A stretch of DNA of 64,000 nucleotides from Novosphingobium sp. KCTC 2891 (GTDB lineage Bacteria > Pseudomonadota > Alphaproteobacteria > Sphingomonadales > Sphingomonadaceae). The stretch spans positions 124,001-188,000 of the forward strand of contig NZ_JAPCZG010000004.1 of the NCBI RefSeq assembly GCF_025938155.1. The letters run 5' to 3'. Position numbers and translations under genes: made by a program. Positions 8,651-17,999 of this stretch are shown one piece after another. The notes under the pieces are model-generated. The model saw nothing but the letters and a program-made list of their open reading frames with translations, did no database searches and was not told where the DNA came from. Position 1 is the first letter of the stretch, and each line of letters begins with the position of its first letter.

Positions 8651-9784
8651 TCACGGCTTCAGCGCGGCTTCCGCGATCCGGCGATAGATGCGCGCCAGCA
8701 CGTGGAGATCCTCCATCGCCACCGCCTCGTCCGTCTTGTGCATCGTGGCGTTGCACAGGCCGAACTCGATCACCGGGCACACCGCGCGCAGGAAGCGCGC
8801 GTCGGAAGTGCCGCCGGTGGTGGACAGTTCGGGCGTGAGGCCGGTTTCGGCCATGACGGCAGCAACGACCAGATCCGAAAACGCGCCCGGCAGGGTGACG
8901 AAGCTCTCGCCCGAAATCACCGCCCGCGCCTCGCCGCCATGACGCTGCGCGATGGCAGTCACGCGGTCGGCCAGCGCCTGCCCGGTGTGCAGGTCGTTGA
9001 AGCGGATCGAGATGCGCGCACGTGCTTCGGCCGGGATGACGTTGGTGGCGGGGTTGCCCACCGCGATGTCGGTGACTTCGAGGTTCGAGGCCTGAAACCA
9101 GTCGCTCCCCTCGTCGAGCACCAATGCATCAAGCTCGGCAAGCATGGCGACAAGGCGCGGGATCGGATTGTCGGCAAGGTGCGGATAGGCGACGTGGCCC
9201 TGCGCGCCCTTCACCGAAAGCCAGATGTTGACCGAGCCGCGCCGGCCGATCTTGGCCATGTCGCCCAACCGGTGAACCGAGGTGGGTTCACCGACAAGAC
9301 ACAGGTCGGGAAGCTCGCCCACTGCGCGCATATGCTCGATCAGGGGCACGGTGCCGTATTTGGCCGGGCCTTCCTCGTCACCGGTGATGATCAGGCTGAG
9401 CGTGCCCGCGCTGGCAGGAATTTCGGCGGCCGCGGCCACGAACGAGGCGATGGAGCCCTTCATGTCGACCGCGCCGCGGCCGTAGAGCAGGTCGCCGCGC
9501 CGTTCGGCCTCGAACGGCCCGCTCGACCAACCCTCTCCCGGTGGCACCACGTCGAGATGGCCCGCGAAGGCGAAATGGCGCGTGCCTTCCGGCCCCTTGC
9601 GCACCGCGAACAGGTTCTCCACCGGCCCTTCGGGCGGCTCGCCCGCCACGAAGCGGTGGACCGCGAAGCCCAGCGGTTCGAGCATCGCCTGAAGGCAATC
9701 GAACACCGCGCCCGTCGCCGGGGTCACGCTGGGGCAATCGATCAGGCGTTCGGCCAGCGAAACGGGGTCAAGGCTGCTGGTCAT
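8651..9784 (-). CDS. dapE: succinyl-diaminopimelate desuccinylase
   Basis: 377 aa, normal family length. The M20 metallopeptidase zinc ligands are visible: FAGHLDVVPPG (His-x-Asp), GRGAVDMKGSIASF (Asp), GDEEGPAKYG (the Glu-Glu pair acting as base and ligand), and the C-terminal H of NATMHKTDE. It hydrolyses N-succinyl-LL-2,6-diaminopimelate in lysine and meso-DAP synthesis, feeding peptidoglycan. The start at 9784 was chosen because it overlaps the GST stop as ATGA; the 21-residue extension is arginine-rich read-through. It is the last gene of the minus-strand housekeeping run. Confidence 0.95.
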   Translation of the reverse strand: MTSSLDPVSLAERLIDCPSVTPATGAVFDCLQAMLEPLGFAVHRFVAGEPPEGPVENLFAVRKGPEGTRHFAFAGHLDVVPPGEGWSSGPFEAERRGDLLYGRGAVDMKGSIASFVAAAAEIPASAGTLSLIITGDEEGPAKYGTVPLIEHMRAVGELPDLCLVGEPTSVHRLGDMAKIGRRGSVNIWLSVKGAQGHVAYPHLADNPIPRLVAMLAELDALVLDEGSDWFQASNLEVTDIAVGNPATNVIPAEARARISIRFNDLHTGQALADRVTAIAQRHGGEARAVISGESFVTLPGAFSDLVVAAVMAETGLTPELSTTGGTSDARFLRAVCPVIEFGLCNATMHKTDEAVAMEDLHVLARIYRRIAEAALKP

Positions 9785-10449
9785 GCGGCTTGCGGTCCCT
9801 CGAACTGCTCGATCGTCCATTCCTCGTCCTCGGCGGCGGCGACCCACGTTTCCACCCAGTCATGCTCCCACACCGCCTGCATGTAGGCGACGGCAAAGCC
9901 CGGCACGGGCACGCCATAGGTGATGAAGCGCGAGACGACGGGCGCGTAGATGATGTCGGCCGCGCTGAACGTGCCGAACAGGAACGGTCCGCCCTTGCCG
10001 AAGCGCGCGCGCGCCTCTGCCCAGAGCGTCAGAATGCGGACGATATCGGCGCGCACTTCGGGGGTGACGGCGACGCCTTCCACCCGCTTGCGGATGTTCA
10101 TCGGCATCTGCCGGCGCAGCGCGAAATATTCGGAATGCATTTCCGCGACCATCGAGCGGGCCATGCCCCGCGCCGCATCGTCCTTGGGCCAGAACCGGTC
10201 GCGCCCCACCTTGTCGGCCAGGTATTCGATGATCGCGAGGCTGTCCCACACCACCGCTTCGCCGTCCCACAGGATCGGCACCTTGCCGGATGAAGGGGCG
10301 AGATCGTCGTCCTCCTTCTTCCGTTCGTCCCAGTCCTCGCCATAGAGCGGGACCATGATCTCGTCGAACGAAAGGCCGGACTGCTTGCACGCCAGCCAGG
10401 CGCGCAGCGACCAGCTGGAATAGTTCTTGTTGCCGATGACGAGCTTCAT
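9781..10449 (-). CDS. glutathione S-transferase family protein
   Basis: 222 aa from the ATG at 10449 (AGAGGGG just upstream). The N-terminal thioredoxin-like GST domain starts KLVIGNKNYSSWSLR, with the Ser-Ser pair at the usual position of the catalytic Ser/Tyr. The helical C-terminal domain follows from about residue 90. It closely resembles the gene at 23273 in this same N-terminal signature. It probably conjugates or reduces electrophiles with glutathione in the cytoplasm; the substrate is unknown. It is translationally coupled to dapE and lies downstream of engB with a 98-base gap. Confidence 0.9.
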   Translation of the reverse strand: MKLVIGNKNYSSWSLRAWLACKQSGLSFDEIMVPLYGEDWDERKKEDDDLAPSSGKVPILWDGEAVVWDSLAIIEYLADKVGRDRFWPKDDAARGMARSMVAEMHSEYFALRRQMPMNIRKRVEGVAVTPEVRADIVRILTLWAEARARFGKGGPFLFGTFSAADIIYAPVVSRFITYGVPVPGFAVAYMQAVWEHDWVETWVAAAEDEEWTIEQFEGPQAA

Positions 10450-10547
10450 CGCCTGCCCCTCTTGCCGCTGGCCTGTCACCGATGCCGACTAGACATTCAG
10501 CAAACGCCTGTCGAGGCTGAACGAAGAACCCGGCGAGCCGATCCCGC

Positions 10548-11201
10548 TTACTGTTCGGCGTCCTGCAGCACGGCGGCGCGCAGTTCCTCGATACCCATGC
10601 GCTTTTCGGACGAGGTCACCAGCACTTCGGGATAGGCGGCAGTACGCTTGCGCGCGGCAGCCTGCGTCTCGGCGATGACCTGCTCCAGTTCGCTGGCCTT
10701 GATCTTGTCCGCCTTGGTCAGCACCACGCGGTAGCCGACGCCGGCCTCGTCGAGCATCTGCATCATCTCGACATCGACCGGCTTGATGCCGTGCCGACTG
10801 TCGATCAGCAGCAGCGTGCGCTTGAGCACGACGCGCCCGCGCAGGAAATCGCGCACCAGCCTGCGCCATTGCTCGACCACCTTGGGCGGTGCCTTGGCAA
10901 AGCCGTAGCCGGGCATGTCGACCAGCCGCATGCGCGTCGGCTCGCCCACTTCGAAGTAGTTGAGTTCCTGCGTGCGGCCCGGCGTGACCGACGTGCGCGC
11001 CAGCGACTTGCGGCCGGTCAGCGCGTTGAGCAGCGACGACTTGCCGACGTTCGAACGGCCGGCGAAGGCCACTTCCGGCACCGTAGGATCGGGCAGGAAC
11101 TTGAGCGAGGGCGCCGATTTCAGGAACTCGACGCGGCCGGCAAAGAGCAACCGGGCACGTTCGATCAGATCGGCGTGCGCGGCTTCCTCTTCGGGCGTCA
11201 T
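10548..11201 (-). CDS. engB: ribosome biogenesis GTP-binding protein EngB/YsxC/YihA
   Basis: 217 aa. GTPase motifs in order: G1 [10 protein letters not shown]2 threonine in the [11 protein letters not shown] segment, G3 DMPGYG, G4 TKAD, and G5 near VTSSEK. Length and spacing are typical of EngB, which helps assemble the large ribosomal subunit and is usually essential. The ATG at 11201 lies 14 bases after the yidC stop. A TTG at 11219 that overlaps the yidC stop would add six residues (SEPLA) and cannot be excluded. Its position directly downstream of yidC is conserved in sphingomonads. Confidence 0.95.
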   Translation of the reverse strand: MTPEEEAAHADLIERARLLFAGRVEFLKSAPSLKFLPDPTVPEVAFAGRSNVGKSSLLNALTGRKSLARTSVTPGRTQELNYFEVGEPTRMRLVDMPGYGFAKAPPKVVEQWRRLVRDFLRGRVVLKRTLLLIDSRHGIKPVDVEMMQMLDEAGVGYRVVLTKADKIKASELEQVIAETQAAARKRTAAYPEVLVTSSEKRMGIEELRAAVLQDAEQ

Positions 11202-11215
11202 GGCCAGGGGCTCGC

Positions 11216-13012
11216 TCAACGTGCCTTCGGCCCGCGCGGCGCCGCCTTCTTGTCGCGCGCCGCCGGGCGGTCGCTGTCGGGCTGGTCCTTCGCCGCCTGC
11301 GCCTTCAGCTGCGGGTGCCGGCTGTAGAGATACTTCTGCTGCCCGATGGTGAGCAGGTTCGACGTGATCCAGTAGATCAGCAGGCCGGCCGCGAACGGCG
11401 CCATCACGAACATCATCATCCACGGCATGATTCCCATGACCTGCTGCTGCGCCGGGTCCATCGCCGCGGGCTGGAGCTTGAACTGCAGCCACATGGTGAT
11501 GCCAAGCAGGATCGCGAGCAGGCCGATGCCGAGGAAGCTCGGCGGCGTGAACGGCAGCAGGCCGAACAGGTTGAGCACGTGCAGCGGATCAGGCGCGGAA
11601 AGATCGCGAATCCACAGTGCAAAGGGCTGGTGACGCATCTCGATGGTCAGCACCAGCACCTTGTAGAGCGCGAAGAACACCGGGATCTGCAGGAAGATGG
11701 GCAGGCAGCCGGCGAGCGGATTGACGCCCTCCTGCTTGTACAGCGCCATGATTTCCTGCTGCTGCTTCTGCTTGTCGTCCTTGTAGCGTTCCTGCAGCGC
11801 CTTCATCTTCGGCTGGATGGCGCGCATCGCGGCCATCGAGGCGAACTGGCGCTGGGCCACAGGGAACATCATGCCGCGCACGATCAGCGTGAGCAGGATG
11901 ATCGCGACGCCGAAGTTCTTCACCGCGCGGAACAGCGAATCGAGCAGCCAGAAGATCGGCTTCTCGAACCAGCGGAACCAGCCCCAGTCGATCGACAACG
12001 AAAGGTTGGTCACACCCTGCGCTTCGTAGCCTTCGAGAACCTTGTTCTCCTTGGCGCCGGCGAACAGGCGGATGGACTGGGTCTGCTGCTGGCCCGGTGC
12101 GACGGTGACCGGCGGATAGATCACGTCGGCGCGGAACAGGCCGTTGCCCAGGCTGCGGAAATCGCCGTCGACCTTGGCATTGGCATCAGGCACCAGCGCC
12201 GACAGCCAGTAGATGTCGGTGAAGCCGATCCAGTTGGGCTTGCCCGCCGGAGCCACCTGGCCGGCGGCGAGCACGTCCTTGTAGTTGTTGGCGAACGTCA
12301 CCGAACCGTCGAACGCGCCGATCGGGCCGGAGTGGACCTGCCAGGTATCGAGGCTGGCGGTCTTGTCCGTGCGGTTGATCAGCGCGAAGGGGCGCACCAC
12401 TGCCGGCGCGGCGCCGGCGTTGGTGACGGTCTGCGCCGCGGTGATCATGTAGTTGGCGTCGATCGCATAGCGGATCGCGAAAGTCTGGCCGGTGGTGTTG
12501 GACCAGGTCAGCGTCACCGGAGTGGCCGGGGTCAGCTTGCTGCCCTGGACCTGCCACACGGTGCGCGCGTCGGGCGCCTGTACGCCCTGCCCCACCCAGC
12601 CGATCTGCGCGAAGTGCTGCGCCGGGGTGCCGGCGGGCGAGAACAGGCGGACGGGGGCGCTGTCCTTGTCGATCGATTCGCGGTGGCGAGCGAGCGTCAG
12701 GTCATCGACCACGCCGCCCACGAGGTTGATCGAGCCCTTCAGGCCCGGCCCCTCGACCGCGACGCGGTTGCCGGCGGCCAGCGCCTGGACCAGATCCTGC
12801 TTTTCGAGCGCGACATCGGCCGGGCTCTGCAACCCGCCTTCGCGGGTCGGCTTGGCCGGGGCGGCATTGCCGTTGGAGGCGGGAGAGGCGGTCGCCTCTG
12901 CCTTGGGCTTTTGGGCCGGTTGCGGATAGAAATACCGCAGTCCCATGTCCCAGCCGATCAGCAGCAGGCCCATGAGCACCACCGTCAAGATCAGTTTGCG
13001 CTGGTTTTCCAC
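11216..13012 (-). CDS. yidC: membrane protein insertase YidC
   Basis: 598 aa. It has an N-terminal signal anchor (residues about 7-27), a Pro/Ala-rich linker, a large periplasmic beta-rich domain (about 60-350), then the conserved insertase core from [15 protein letters not shown] with the hydrophilic-groove Arg and the C1 cytoplasmic hairpin ([22 protein letters not shown]). TM segments follow through to a basic C-terminal tail. It inserts and folds inner-membrane proteins, alone or with SecYEG. Gene order rpmH-rnpA-yidD-yidC is the classic arrangement. A 52-base gap separates it from yidD. Confidence 0.97.
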   Translation of the reverse strand: MENQRKLILTVVLMGLLLIGWDMGLRYFYPQPAQKPKAEATASPASNGNAAPAKPTREGGLQSPADVALEKQDLVQALAAGNRVAVEGPGLKGSINLVGGVVDDLTLARHRESIDKDSAPVRLFSPAGTPAQHFAQIGWVGQGVQAPDARTVWQVQGSKLTPATPVTLTWSNTTGQTFAIRYAIDANYMITAAQTVTNAGAAPAVVRPFALINRTDKTASLDTWQVHSGPIGAFDGSVTFANNYKDVLAAGQVAPAGKPNWIGFTDIYWLSALVPDANAKVDGDFRSLGNGLFRADVIYPPVTVAPGQQQTQSIRLFAGAKENKVLEGYEAQGVTNLSLSIDWGWFRWFEKPIFWLLDSLFRAVKNFGVAIILLTLIVRGMMFPVAQRQFASMAAMRAIQPKMKALQERYKDDKQKQQQEIMALYKQEGVNPLAGCLPIFLQIPVFFALYKVLVLTIEMRHQPFALWIRDLSAPDPLHVLNLFGLLPFTPPSFLGIGLLAILLGITMWLQFKLQPAAMDPAQQQVMGIMPWMMMFVMAPFAAGLLIYWITSNLLTIGQQKYLYSRHPQLKAQAAKDQPDSDRPAARDKKAAPRGPKAR

Positions 13013-13064
13013 TATGCCTCGCGTAGTCAGGTCGTTGAGCAGGAAGATCGGGGAGTTTCCCGGA

Positions 13065-13274
13065 TCAGGGCACCGGATCGTAGCCGTGGCCGCCCCAAGG
13101 ATGGCAGCGCAATAGCCGCTTCATGGCAAGCCAGCCACCCTTAATCGCACCATGCTTTTCCAGCGCTTCGATCGCGTATTGCGAGCACGAAGGACTGTAG
13201 CGGCACGATGGCGGGAGGACGCGCGAAGGGCCGAGTTGCCAGCCGCGCGCGACGAGAATCAGCAGGCGTTTCAC
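13065..13274 (-). CDS. yidD: membrane protein insertion efficiency factor YidD
   Basis: 69 aa, typical length. The family signature is complete: [18 protein letters not shown] with its three Cys, and the C-terminal [13 protein letters not shown]. It is a small amphipathic inner-membrane-associated protein that aids YidC-dependent insertion. The ATG overlaps the rnpA stop as ATGA, so translation is probably coupled. It lies immediately upstream of yidC. Confidence 0.95.
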   Translation of the reverse strand: MKRLLILVARGWQLGPSRVLPPSCRYSPSCSQYAIEALEKHGAIKGGWLAMKRLLRCHPWGGHGYDPVP

Positions 13275-13699
13275 TTGCGCGGGCCCTTGGCCGGGCCTTT
13301 GCCGCGGCCGCCGCGCGAACGGGGCGGATCGCCCTTGCCCGCCAGCGCGCGGGAGAGCGCCTGCACCAGTTCCTGCCGCAGCAGGCCGAAGTCGCGCTCG
13401 ATCCCGTTTTCACGGCCGATCAGAACATGGTCGGCGCCCGCCATGCCCTGATCGGGCAGCAGTTCGCGCAACAATGCGCGGAAGCGGCGCTTCATGCGGT
13501 TGCGGACGACCGCGTTGCCGATCTTCTTGGTGACGGTCACGCCGAACCGGCGCGAACCATCGGGGCGGGCAAGCGGGTTCACCAACAGCACGAATCCGGG
13601 CCTTGCGACCCGGATTCCGCGGTTGGCGGCCAGAAAGTCCGCCCTCTTGCTGATCGTGGCGAGGCGCGGTTCCCGGCCCGGTGCCGGCGCGTCTGCCAC
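13271..13699 (-). CDS. rnpA: ribonuclease P protein component
   Basis: 142 aa. It is the protein cofactor of RNase P, which matures tRNA 5' ends. The family motif is present: [24 protein letters not shown], shown here by its key residues K, R-N-R and R-R-F-R. It has a longer basic Gly/Arg/Lys-rich C-terminal tail than in E. coli (the last about 20 residues), which is common in alphaproteobacteria. The only usable start is the GTG at 13699, 23 bases after the rpmH stop, with a weak ribosome site. It overlaps yidD by 4 bases. Confidence 0.94.
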   Translation of the reverse strand: MADAPAPGREPRLATISKRADFLAANRGIRVARPGFVLLVNPLARPDGSRRFGVTVTKKIGNAVVRNRMKRRFRALLRELLPDQGMAGADHVLIGRENGIERDFGLLRQELVQALSRALAGKGDPPRSRGGRGKGPAKGPRK

Positions 13700-13722
13700 G
13701 GGTACGGCTGACGCCGAAGCGA

Positions 13723-13857
13723 TCAGGCCGACAGCTTCTTGCGGCCGCGGGCACGACGGGCGCGCAGCACGTTGCGACCACCGACGGTGGACGTACGGGT
13801 ACGGAAACCGTGACGACGGGCACGCACGAGGTTGCTGGGCTGGAAAGTGCGCTTCAT
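13723..13857 (-). CDS. rpmH: 50S ribosomal protein L34
   Basis: 44 aa, a highly basic protein of standard length. It opens [19 protein letters not shown] and ends in [10 protein letters not shown], the universal L34 pattern. It is a component of the large ribosomal subunit. It is the first gene of the minus-strand housekeeping unit and is divergent from the HWE kinase. A promoter-like pair lies 70-100 bases upstream. Confidence 0.98.
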   Translation of the reverse strand: MKRTFQPSNLVRARRHGFRTRTSTVGGRNVLRARRARGRKKLSA

Positions 13858-13930
13858 GGCTCTGCTCTTTTCGCTCGAATCGAATGGTTGATCACCGCCG
13901 CAAGCGACGGGATGCGGAATCAGGGGGCGG

Positions 13931-13959
13931 CCGATACGGGACAGCGGGGCGAAGGTCAA
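13931..13959 (-). promoter_or_regulatory. putative rpmH operon promoter
   Basis: On the minus strand TTGACC (13954-13959) is followed after exactly 17 bases by TATCGG (13931-13936), about 73 bases before the rpmH ATG. The -35 is good and the -10 is weak. No better pair was seen in this 191-base gap. Not experimentally supported. Confidence 0.45.
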
Positions 13960-14048
13960 GCATTGCAAGGCCGCGCCGCCCTTCCGCCGGCCGCAATCGG
14001 GGGCGCTGGCCGGTTGCTGGCTCGGTGAACTTACGTTAGGCCCCGCGC

Positions 14049-15365
14049 ATGGTCCCAGATCCAAACGCCGCTCCCCGGCCGCCCGTGCGGTGGTGGCAGC
14101 GCGCGCCCCGCGTTCCTTCGCTTATCCTCTTCGCAGTCGTCGCGATGGCCCTGCTCGGCACGTTCACGATGATCTTCGCCACGGTGGAGGCGGAACGCGT
14201 ACAGCGCACGCAGGCGACGCGCACGTCGGCCGTGCTGGCCGCGCTCAACGGGCTGGTTTCCGCGACGATCAACGGCGAGACCGCGCAGCGCGGCTATTTC
14301 ATCACCAATGACCGCCGCTACCTCGAGCCGTATTTCCGCGGCCGCGAGGACTACGAGCGCCAGGCGCAGGCGCTGCGCGAGCGCATCGGCGACGAGGCCA
14401 CGGAGAAGCAGACCGCGCTGCTGGATGAAATCGACCGGCTGGGCGACGCGAAGTGGGCCGAAATGGCCGGGACCGTGCGGCTGGTCGAGCAGGGGCGCAT
14501 CGTCGATGCGAATACCCGCATCCTCAGCGACGAAGGCCAGCTGGCCATGAATGACCTGCGCGCCACGGTGGCCAAGCTGGAGATGATCGAGCGCGTCCAT
14601 CTGGACGAGGCGACACAGCGCGCGGCGGCGGCCGAGGCGCGGGTGGTGCCGTCGCTGGCGCTGCTGTTCGTGGTGATCGTGATCGCGCTCGTGCTGGGCC
14701 TGTGGCAGGCGATCCGCACGGCGCGGGCCGAAGCGGCTGCTTCCAACGCCGATGCCATCGCCGAGGCGCGCGACCGGGCGGACATTCTGGCCAAGGAGCT
14801 GAACCACCGGGTCAAGAACCTGTTCGCGGTGATCCTGGCTATCGTGAAGATGTCGGCGCGGGGCGATGCCCCGGCCGCACCCGCGGTGGACCGCATCGCC
14901 AAGCGCATCCACGCGCTGGTCACCGCGCACGACGTGACGCAGGGCGCACCGGGCGAAAGCCATGTCGATATCGCCAACCTGATCGGCAAGGCGATCGCGC
15001 CCTACCGTTCCTCCAGCGAGCGCTGCGAACTGACCGGCGGCTCGCTGGTGATTTCCGGAAGGCACGCGGCGCCGCTGGGGCTGGTGCTCCATGAACTGGT
15101 GACCAATGCGGTGAAGTACGGGGCATGGGCCAGCCCCGGCGGCCTGCTGCGGGTGGACTGGCGCGAGAACGAGGGCCGTGTGCGCGTCGTCTGGGAAGAG
15201 CACAGCGATGCGCCCGCGGTCATTCCGCAGGGCGGCAAGCCCGGCCGCGAAGGTTTCGGCACGATGCTGATCCGCAGTTCCGAACGCCAGCTGGGCGGCA
15301 AGATCACGCGGCGCTTTGAAAGCCACGGGATCGTGGTGGAGATGGACTTCCCGCGCGAGGGATGA
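14049..15365 (+). CDS. CHASE3-type sensor histidine kinase, HWE/HisKA_2 class
   Basis: 438 aa. TM1 (about residues 24-45) and TM2 (about 198-217) flank a periplasmic helical CHASE3-like domain with the typical [20 protein letters not shown] and [12 protein letters not shown] segments. The cytoplasmic kinase core has the phospho-acceptor box [13 protein letters not shown], followed by a HATPase region with [12 protein letters not shown] (N-box) and a short Gly-rich EGFGTMLI box. HWE/HisKA_2 kinases are abundant in alphaproteobacteria and often feed the general stress response through PhyR-like regulators. No response regulator is adjacent, so it is an orphan kinase here. The stimulus is unknown. 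Confidence 0.9.
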   Translation: MVPDPNAAPRPPVRWWQRAPRVPSLILFAVVAMALLGTFTMIFATVEAERVQRTQATRTSAVLAALNGLVSATINGETAQRGYFITNDRRYLEPYFRGREDYERQAQALRERIGDEATEKQTALLDEIDRLGDAKWAEMAGTVRLVEQGRIVDANTRILSDEGQLAMNDLRATVAKLEMIERVHLDEATQRAAAAEARVVPSLALLFVVIVIALVLGLWQAIRTARAEAAASNADAIAEARDRADILAKELNHRVKNLFAVILAIVKMSARGDAPAAPAVDRIAKRIHALVTAHDVTQGAPGESHVDIANLIGKAIAPYRSSSERCELTGGSLVISGRHAAPLGLVLHELVTNAVKYGAWASPGGLLRVDWRENEGRVRVVWEEHSDAPAVIPQGGKPGREGFGTMLIRSSERQLGGKITRRFESHGIVVEMDFPREG

Positions 15366-15401
15366 AGAAGGAGGAGAGCTGGCGCCCTCCCCCTTCCTGG
15401 C

Positions 15402-17714
15402 TCATCCGTGCTTCGATTCGCGCGTGGGCTGGACCATGCCGGGCGCGATGAAGCCGATCGGGCCGGGGTCCATGGCGCGCTTCTTCAGCTCGCCCCTCAT
15501 CCGGCCATAATCCTCTTCCATCTCGGACGTCACCGTGGCGCGCGAATCCTTGAGCGCCTCGGCGAAGTCCGTGCCGTTGACCTGCTGCACTTCGCCGCCC
15601 GCCCGCCGGATGGCGTTGAGACCGGCGCGGCGCACCACGTCTTCCAGATCGGCGCCAGTGAAGCGCTCGGTCTCGCGCGCCACCGCGTCGAGGTCCACGT
15701 CGCCGGCCAGCGGCATCCCCTCGGTGTGAATCCGCAGGATGTGCGCGCGCCCTTCAAGGCTTGGCGTGCCGACATAGACCAGTTCGTCGAACCGGCCCGG
15801 CCGCAGCAGCGCCGGATCGACGAGGTTGGGCCGGTTGGTCGCGCCAATGACCACGACCGACTGGAGTTCCTCCAGCCCGTCCATCTCGGCAAGGATGGTG
15901 TTGACCACCCGCGCCGTGACCTGGGGCTCGCCCACGCCGCTGCCGCGCGCCGGGACGAGGCTGTCGATCTCGTCGATGAAGATCACGCAGGGCGCGACCT
16001 GACGAGCGCGGGCGAAAAGCCGCGCGATCTGCTGCTCGCTTTCACCATACCACTTGCTCAGCAGGTCCGAGGACTTGATGGCGATGAAGTTCGCCTCCGC
16101 CTCCTTGGCAACCGCCTTGGCCAGCAGGGTCTTGCCGGTGCCGGGAGGGCCATAGAGCAGGAAGCCCTTGGCCGGCCGGATGCCGAGGCGGTGGAAGGCC
16201 TCGGGGTTCTTCAGCGGCAGTTCCACGCCTTCGCGCAACCGCTCCTGCGCCGCATCCACGCCGCCGATGTCCGCCCAGCCGACCGTCGGCGCCTGGACCA
16301 TGACTTCGCGCATTGCGGAAGGCTGCACGCGCTTCAGCGCCTGGAGGAAATCGTCGCGTTCGACACGGAGCGCGTCGAGAACGTCCTGCGGGATCGTCTG
16401 CTGCTCGAAATCGAGCTTGGGCATGATCCGCCGGACGGCCTCGATCGCCGCCTCGCGCGCCAGCGCGGCAAGATCCGCACCGACGAAGCCGTGCGTGGTG
16501 CGCGACAGCTCCTTCAGATCGACATCGCCGGCCAGCGGCATCCCGCGGGTGTGGATGCCGAGGATCTCGCGCCGGCCGCTTTCGTCCGGCACGCCGACCA
16601 CGATCTCGCGGTCGAAACGGCCCGGACGGCGCAGTGCCTCATCGATGGCGTCGGGCCGGTTGGTGGCGGCGATGACGACAAGGTTGGAGCGGGCCTGAAG
16701 CCCGTCCATCAGCGTCAGCAACTGCGCGACGAGCCGCTTTTCCGCTTCGCCGGTGACCTGGCTGCGCTTGGGCGCGATCGAATCGATCTCGTCGATGAAG
16801 ATGATCGCGGGTGCGGCCTTGGTCGCCTCCTCGAACACTTCGCGCAGGTGCTTCTCGCTCTCACCATAGGCCGATCCCATGATTTCCGGGCCGTTGATGG
16901 TGAAGAACGAGGCATCGCTTTCGTTGGCGACCGCACGCGCGAGCCGGGTCTTGCCGGTTCCCGGCGGGCCGTGCAACAGCACGCCCTTGGGCGGATCGAC
17001 GCCCAGGCGGGTGAACAGTTCAGGATAGCGCAGCGGCAGTTCGACCATTTCGCGCAGTTGGCGGATGGTATCGCCCATGCCGCCCACGTCGTCGTAGTTG
17101 ACGTCGGCACGGCTGCTGCGCGGCTCCTCGTACTCGGCGCGCAGTTCCACCTCGGTGTTCTCGTCGATATGGACGATGCCCTTGGGGCTGGTCGAGACGA
17201 CGGTGAGGCGGATCTGCGTCAGCGCGAAGGCCGGCGCGTTGAGCATCTGGCGCAGCTGCGGCGGCATGTCGCCGCGGTTGACCTGCTGCTGGCCCGCGGT
17301 CGCCACCAGATCGCCGGTCACCAGCGGACGGCCGGCGAAATTGCGCTTGAGCGCGGCCGCCGGGCCTTGCAGGCGCAGGTCGCGCTGGGCAGGCGCGAAG
17401 ACCACGCGCTGCGCCGGGCGGCTGTCCGCCTTGCGAACTTCCACATGTTCGCCCGAGCCGACATCGGCGTTGGCGCGCTGCAGGCCGTCGAGCCGGACCA
17501 GTTCCAGCCCTTCGTCCTCGGGATAGGGAAGCACGGCGCGCGCGGCGGTGCTGCGCTTGCCGATGATCTCGATCACGTCGCCCTCGGTCACGCCGAGCTG
17601 GCCCATCACCGCGCGGCTGATGCGCGCGATGCCGTGTCCGCTCTCCTCCTGCCGCGATCCCGCGACCTGAAGCCGCACGACCTTGCTTTCGGGAAGTGTT
17701 GCCGCTTCTGCCAT
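15402..17714 (-). CDS. Cdc48/VAT-type double AAA+ ATPase
   Basis: 770 aa. An N-terminal substrate-binding region (double-psi barrel plus 4-stranded barrel, about residues 1-190) precedes two AAA modules. Each module has Walker A GPPGTGKT, Walker B FIDEID and an arginine-finger region (RRPGRFDR in D1, LRPGRFDE in D2). The architecture is that of archaeal VAT and eukaryotic p97/Cdc48, an unfoldase that threads substrates through a hexamer. Only a minority of bacterial lineages carry it, mostly actinobacteria and some proteobacteria. GAAGGGG precedes the ATG. The C-terminus (ESKHG) lacks the HbYX proteasome-docking motif, as expected for an organism that uses other proteases. Confidence 0.93.
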   Translation of the reverse strand: MAEAATLPESKVVRLQVAGSRQEESGHGIARISRAVMGQLGVTEGDVIEIIGKRSTAARAVLPYPEDEGLELVRLDGLQRANADVGSGEHVEVRKADSRPAQRVVFAPAQRDLRLQGPAAALKRNFAGRPLVTGDLVATAGQQQVNRGDMPPQLRQMLNAPAFALTQIRLTVVSTSPKGIVHIDENTEVELRAEYEEPRSSRADVNYDDVGGMGDTIRQLREMVELPLRYPELFTRLGVDPPKGVLLHGPPGTGKTRLARAVANESDASFFTINGPEIMGSAYGESEKHLREVFEEATKAAPAIIFIDEIDSIAPKRSQVTGEAEKRLVAQLLTLMDGLQARSNLVVIAATNRPDAIDEALRRPGRFDREIVVGVPDESGRREILGIHTRGMPLAGDVDLKELSRTTHGFVGADLAALAREAAIEAVRRIMPKLDFEQQTIPQDVLDALRVERDDFLQALKRVQPSAMREVMVQAPTVGWADIGGVDAAQERLREGVELPLKNPEAFHRLGIRPAKGFLLYGPPGTGKTLLAKAVAKEAEANFIAIKSSDLLSKWYGESEQQIARLFARARQVAPCVIFIDEIDSLVPARGSGVGEPQVTARVVNTILAEMDGLEELQSVVVIGATNRPNLVDPALLRPGRFDELVYVGTPSLEGRAHILRIHTEGMPLAGDVDLDAVARETERFTGADLEDVVRRAGLNAIRRAGGEVQQVNGTDFAEALKDSRATVTSEMEEDYGRMRGELKKRAMDPGPIGFIAPGMVQPTRESKHG

Positions 17715-17850
17715 TGGCCCCTTCTTTCCGTCCCGTGCGTAAATGCACCGGAACCTCAGCTAGGAACCGATGGACGGCTTTTCAAACGCGGAAGGCGGAA
17801 GAAGGTGCCCCTGGTCCCCATGGGTGACCCGAAATATCCCGGAGCAGGGC

Positions 17851-17882
17851 AAAAAAATGGCCCGGTTGTTGCCAACCGGGCC
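17851..17882 (-). terminator. intrinsic terminator
   Basis: Perfect 10-bp stem GGCCCGGTTG / CAACCGGGCC (17859-17868 and 17873-17882) with a 4-base loop, followed on the minus strand by A and seven Ts (17851-17857). It ends transcripts arriving from the methyltransferase side and stands before the Cdc48 gene. Confidence 0.85.
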
Positions 17883-17914
17883 GGAAAGTTTTGGGAGAGG
17901 ATGCCTGAAAGGCA
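17851..17914 (-). ncRNA. candidate small RNA with anti-SD-like single-stranded segment
   Basis: On the minus strand, a 5-bp hairpin (TGCCT/AGGCA, 3-base loop, 17902-17914) is followed by CCTCTCCC (17893-17900), complementary to a strong ribosome-binding site. A perfect 10-bp terminator stem and seven Ts then close it. Upstream, a weak promoter-like pair lies at 17943-17948 (TTGCAC) and 17920-17925 (CATATC) with 17-base spacing, giving a transcript of about 64 bases. The layout resembles short alphaproteobacterial regulatory RNAs that expose CU-rich loops. No family match can be made without a search. It could instead be just the 3' end of the upstream methyltransferase mRNA. Confidence 0.4.
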
Positions 17915-17938
17915 ATTTTGATATGCTCCGACCCCCGT

Positions 17939-17988
17939 TTTTGTGCAAGTGCGAAATGGGTCATCCTAGTTGCATTTTTTGCACAAAA
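17939..17988. repeat. 10-bp perfect inverted repeat
   Basis: Arms TTTTGTGCAA (17939-17948) and TTGCACAAAA (17979-17988) are separated by 30 bases. It lies between the methyltransferase stop and the candidate small RNA, and its left arm covers the putative -35 of that RNA. It could be a protein-binding dyad or an RNA stem at the 3' end of the methyltransferase message. Confidence 0.6.
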
Positions 17989-17999
17989 GACATCGGAAA

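Noticed and set aside
13858..14048. Replication origin next to rpmH
   Set aside because: rpmH-linked origins are known in other phyla, but no DnaA-box cluster or AT-rich element is visible here and alphaproteobacterial origins usually lie elsewhere.
17782..17964. 60-codon minus-strand ORF across the candidate sRNA
   Set aside because: It reads straight through the perfect terminator and has no ribosome site, so translation is unlikely.
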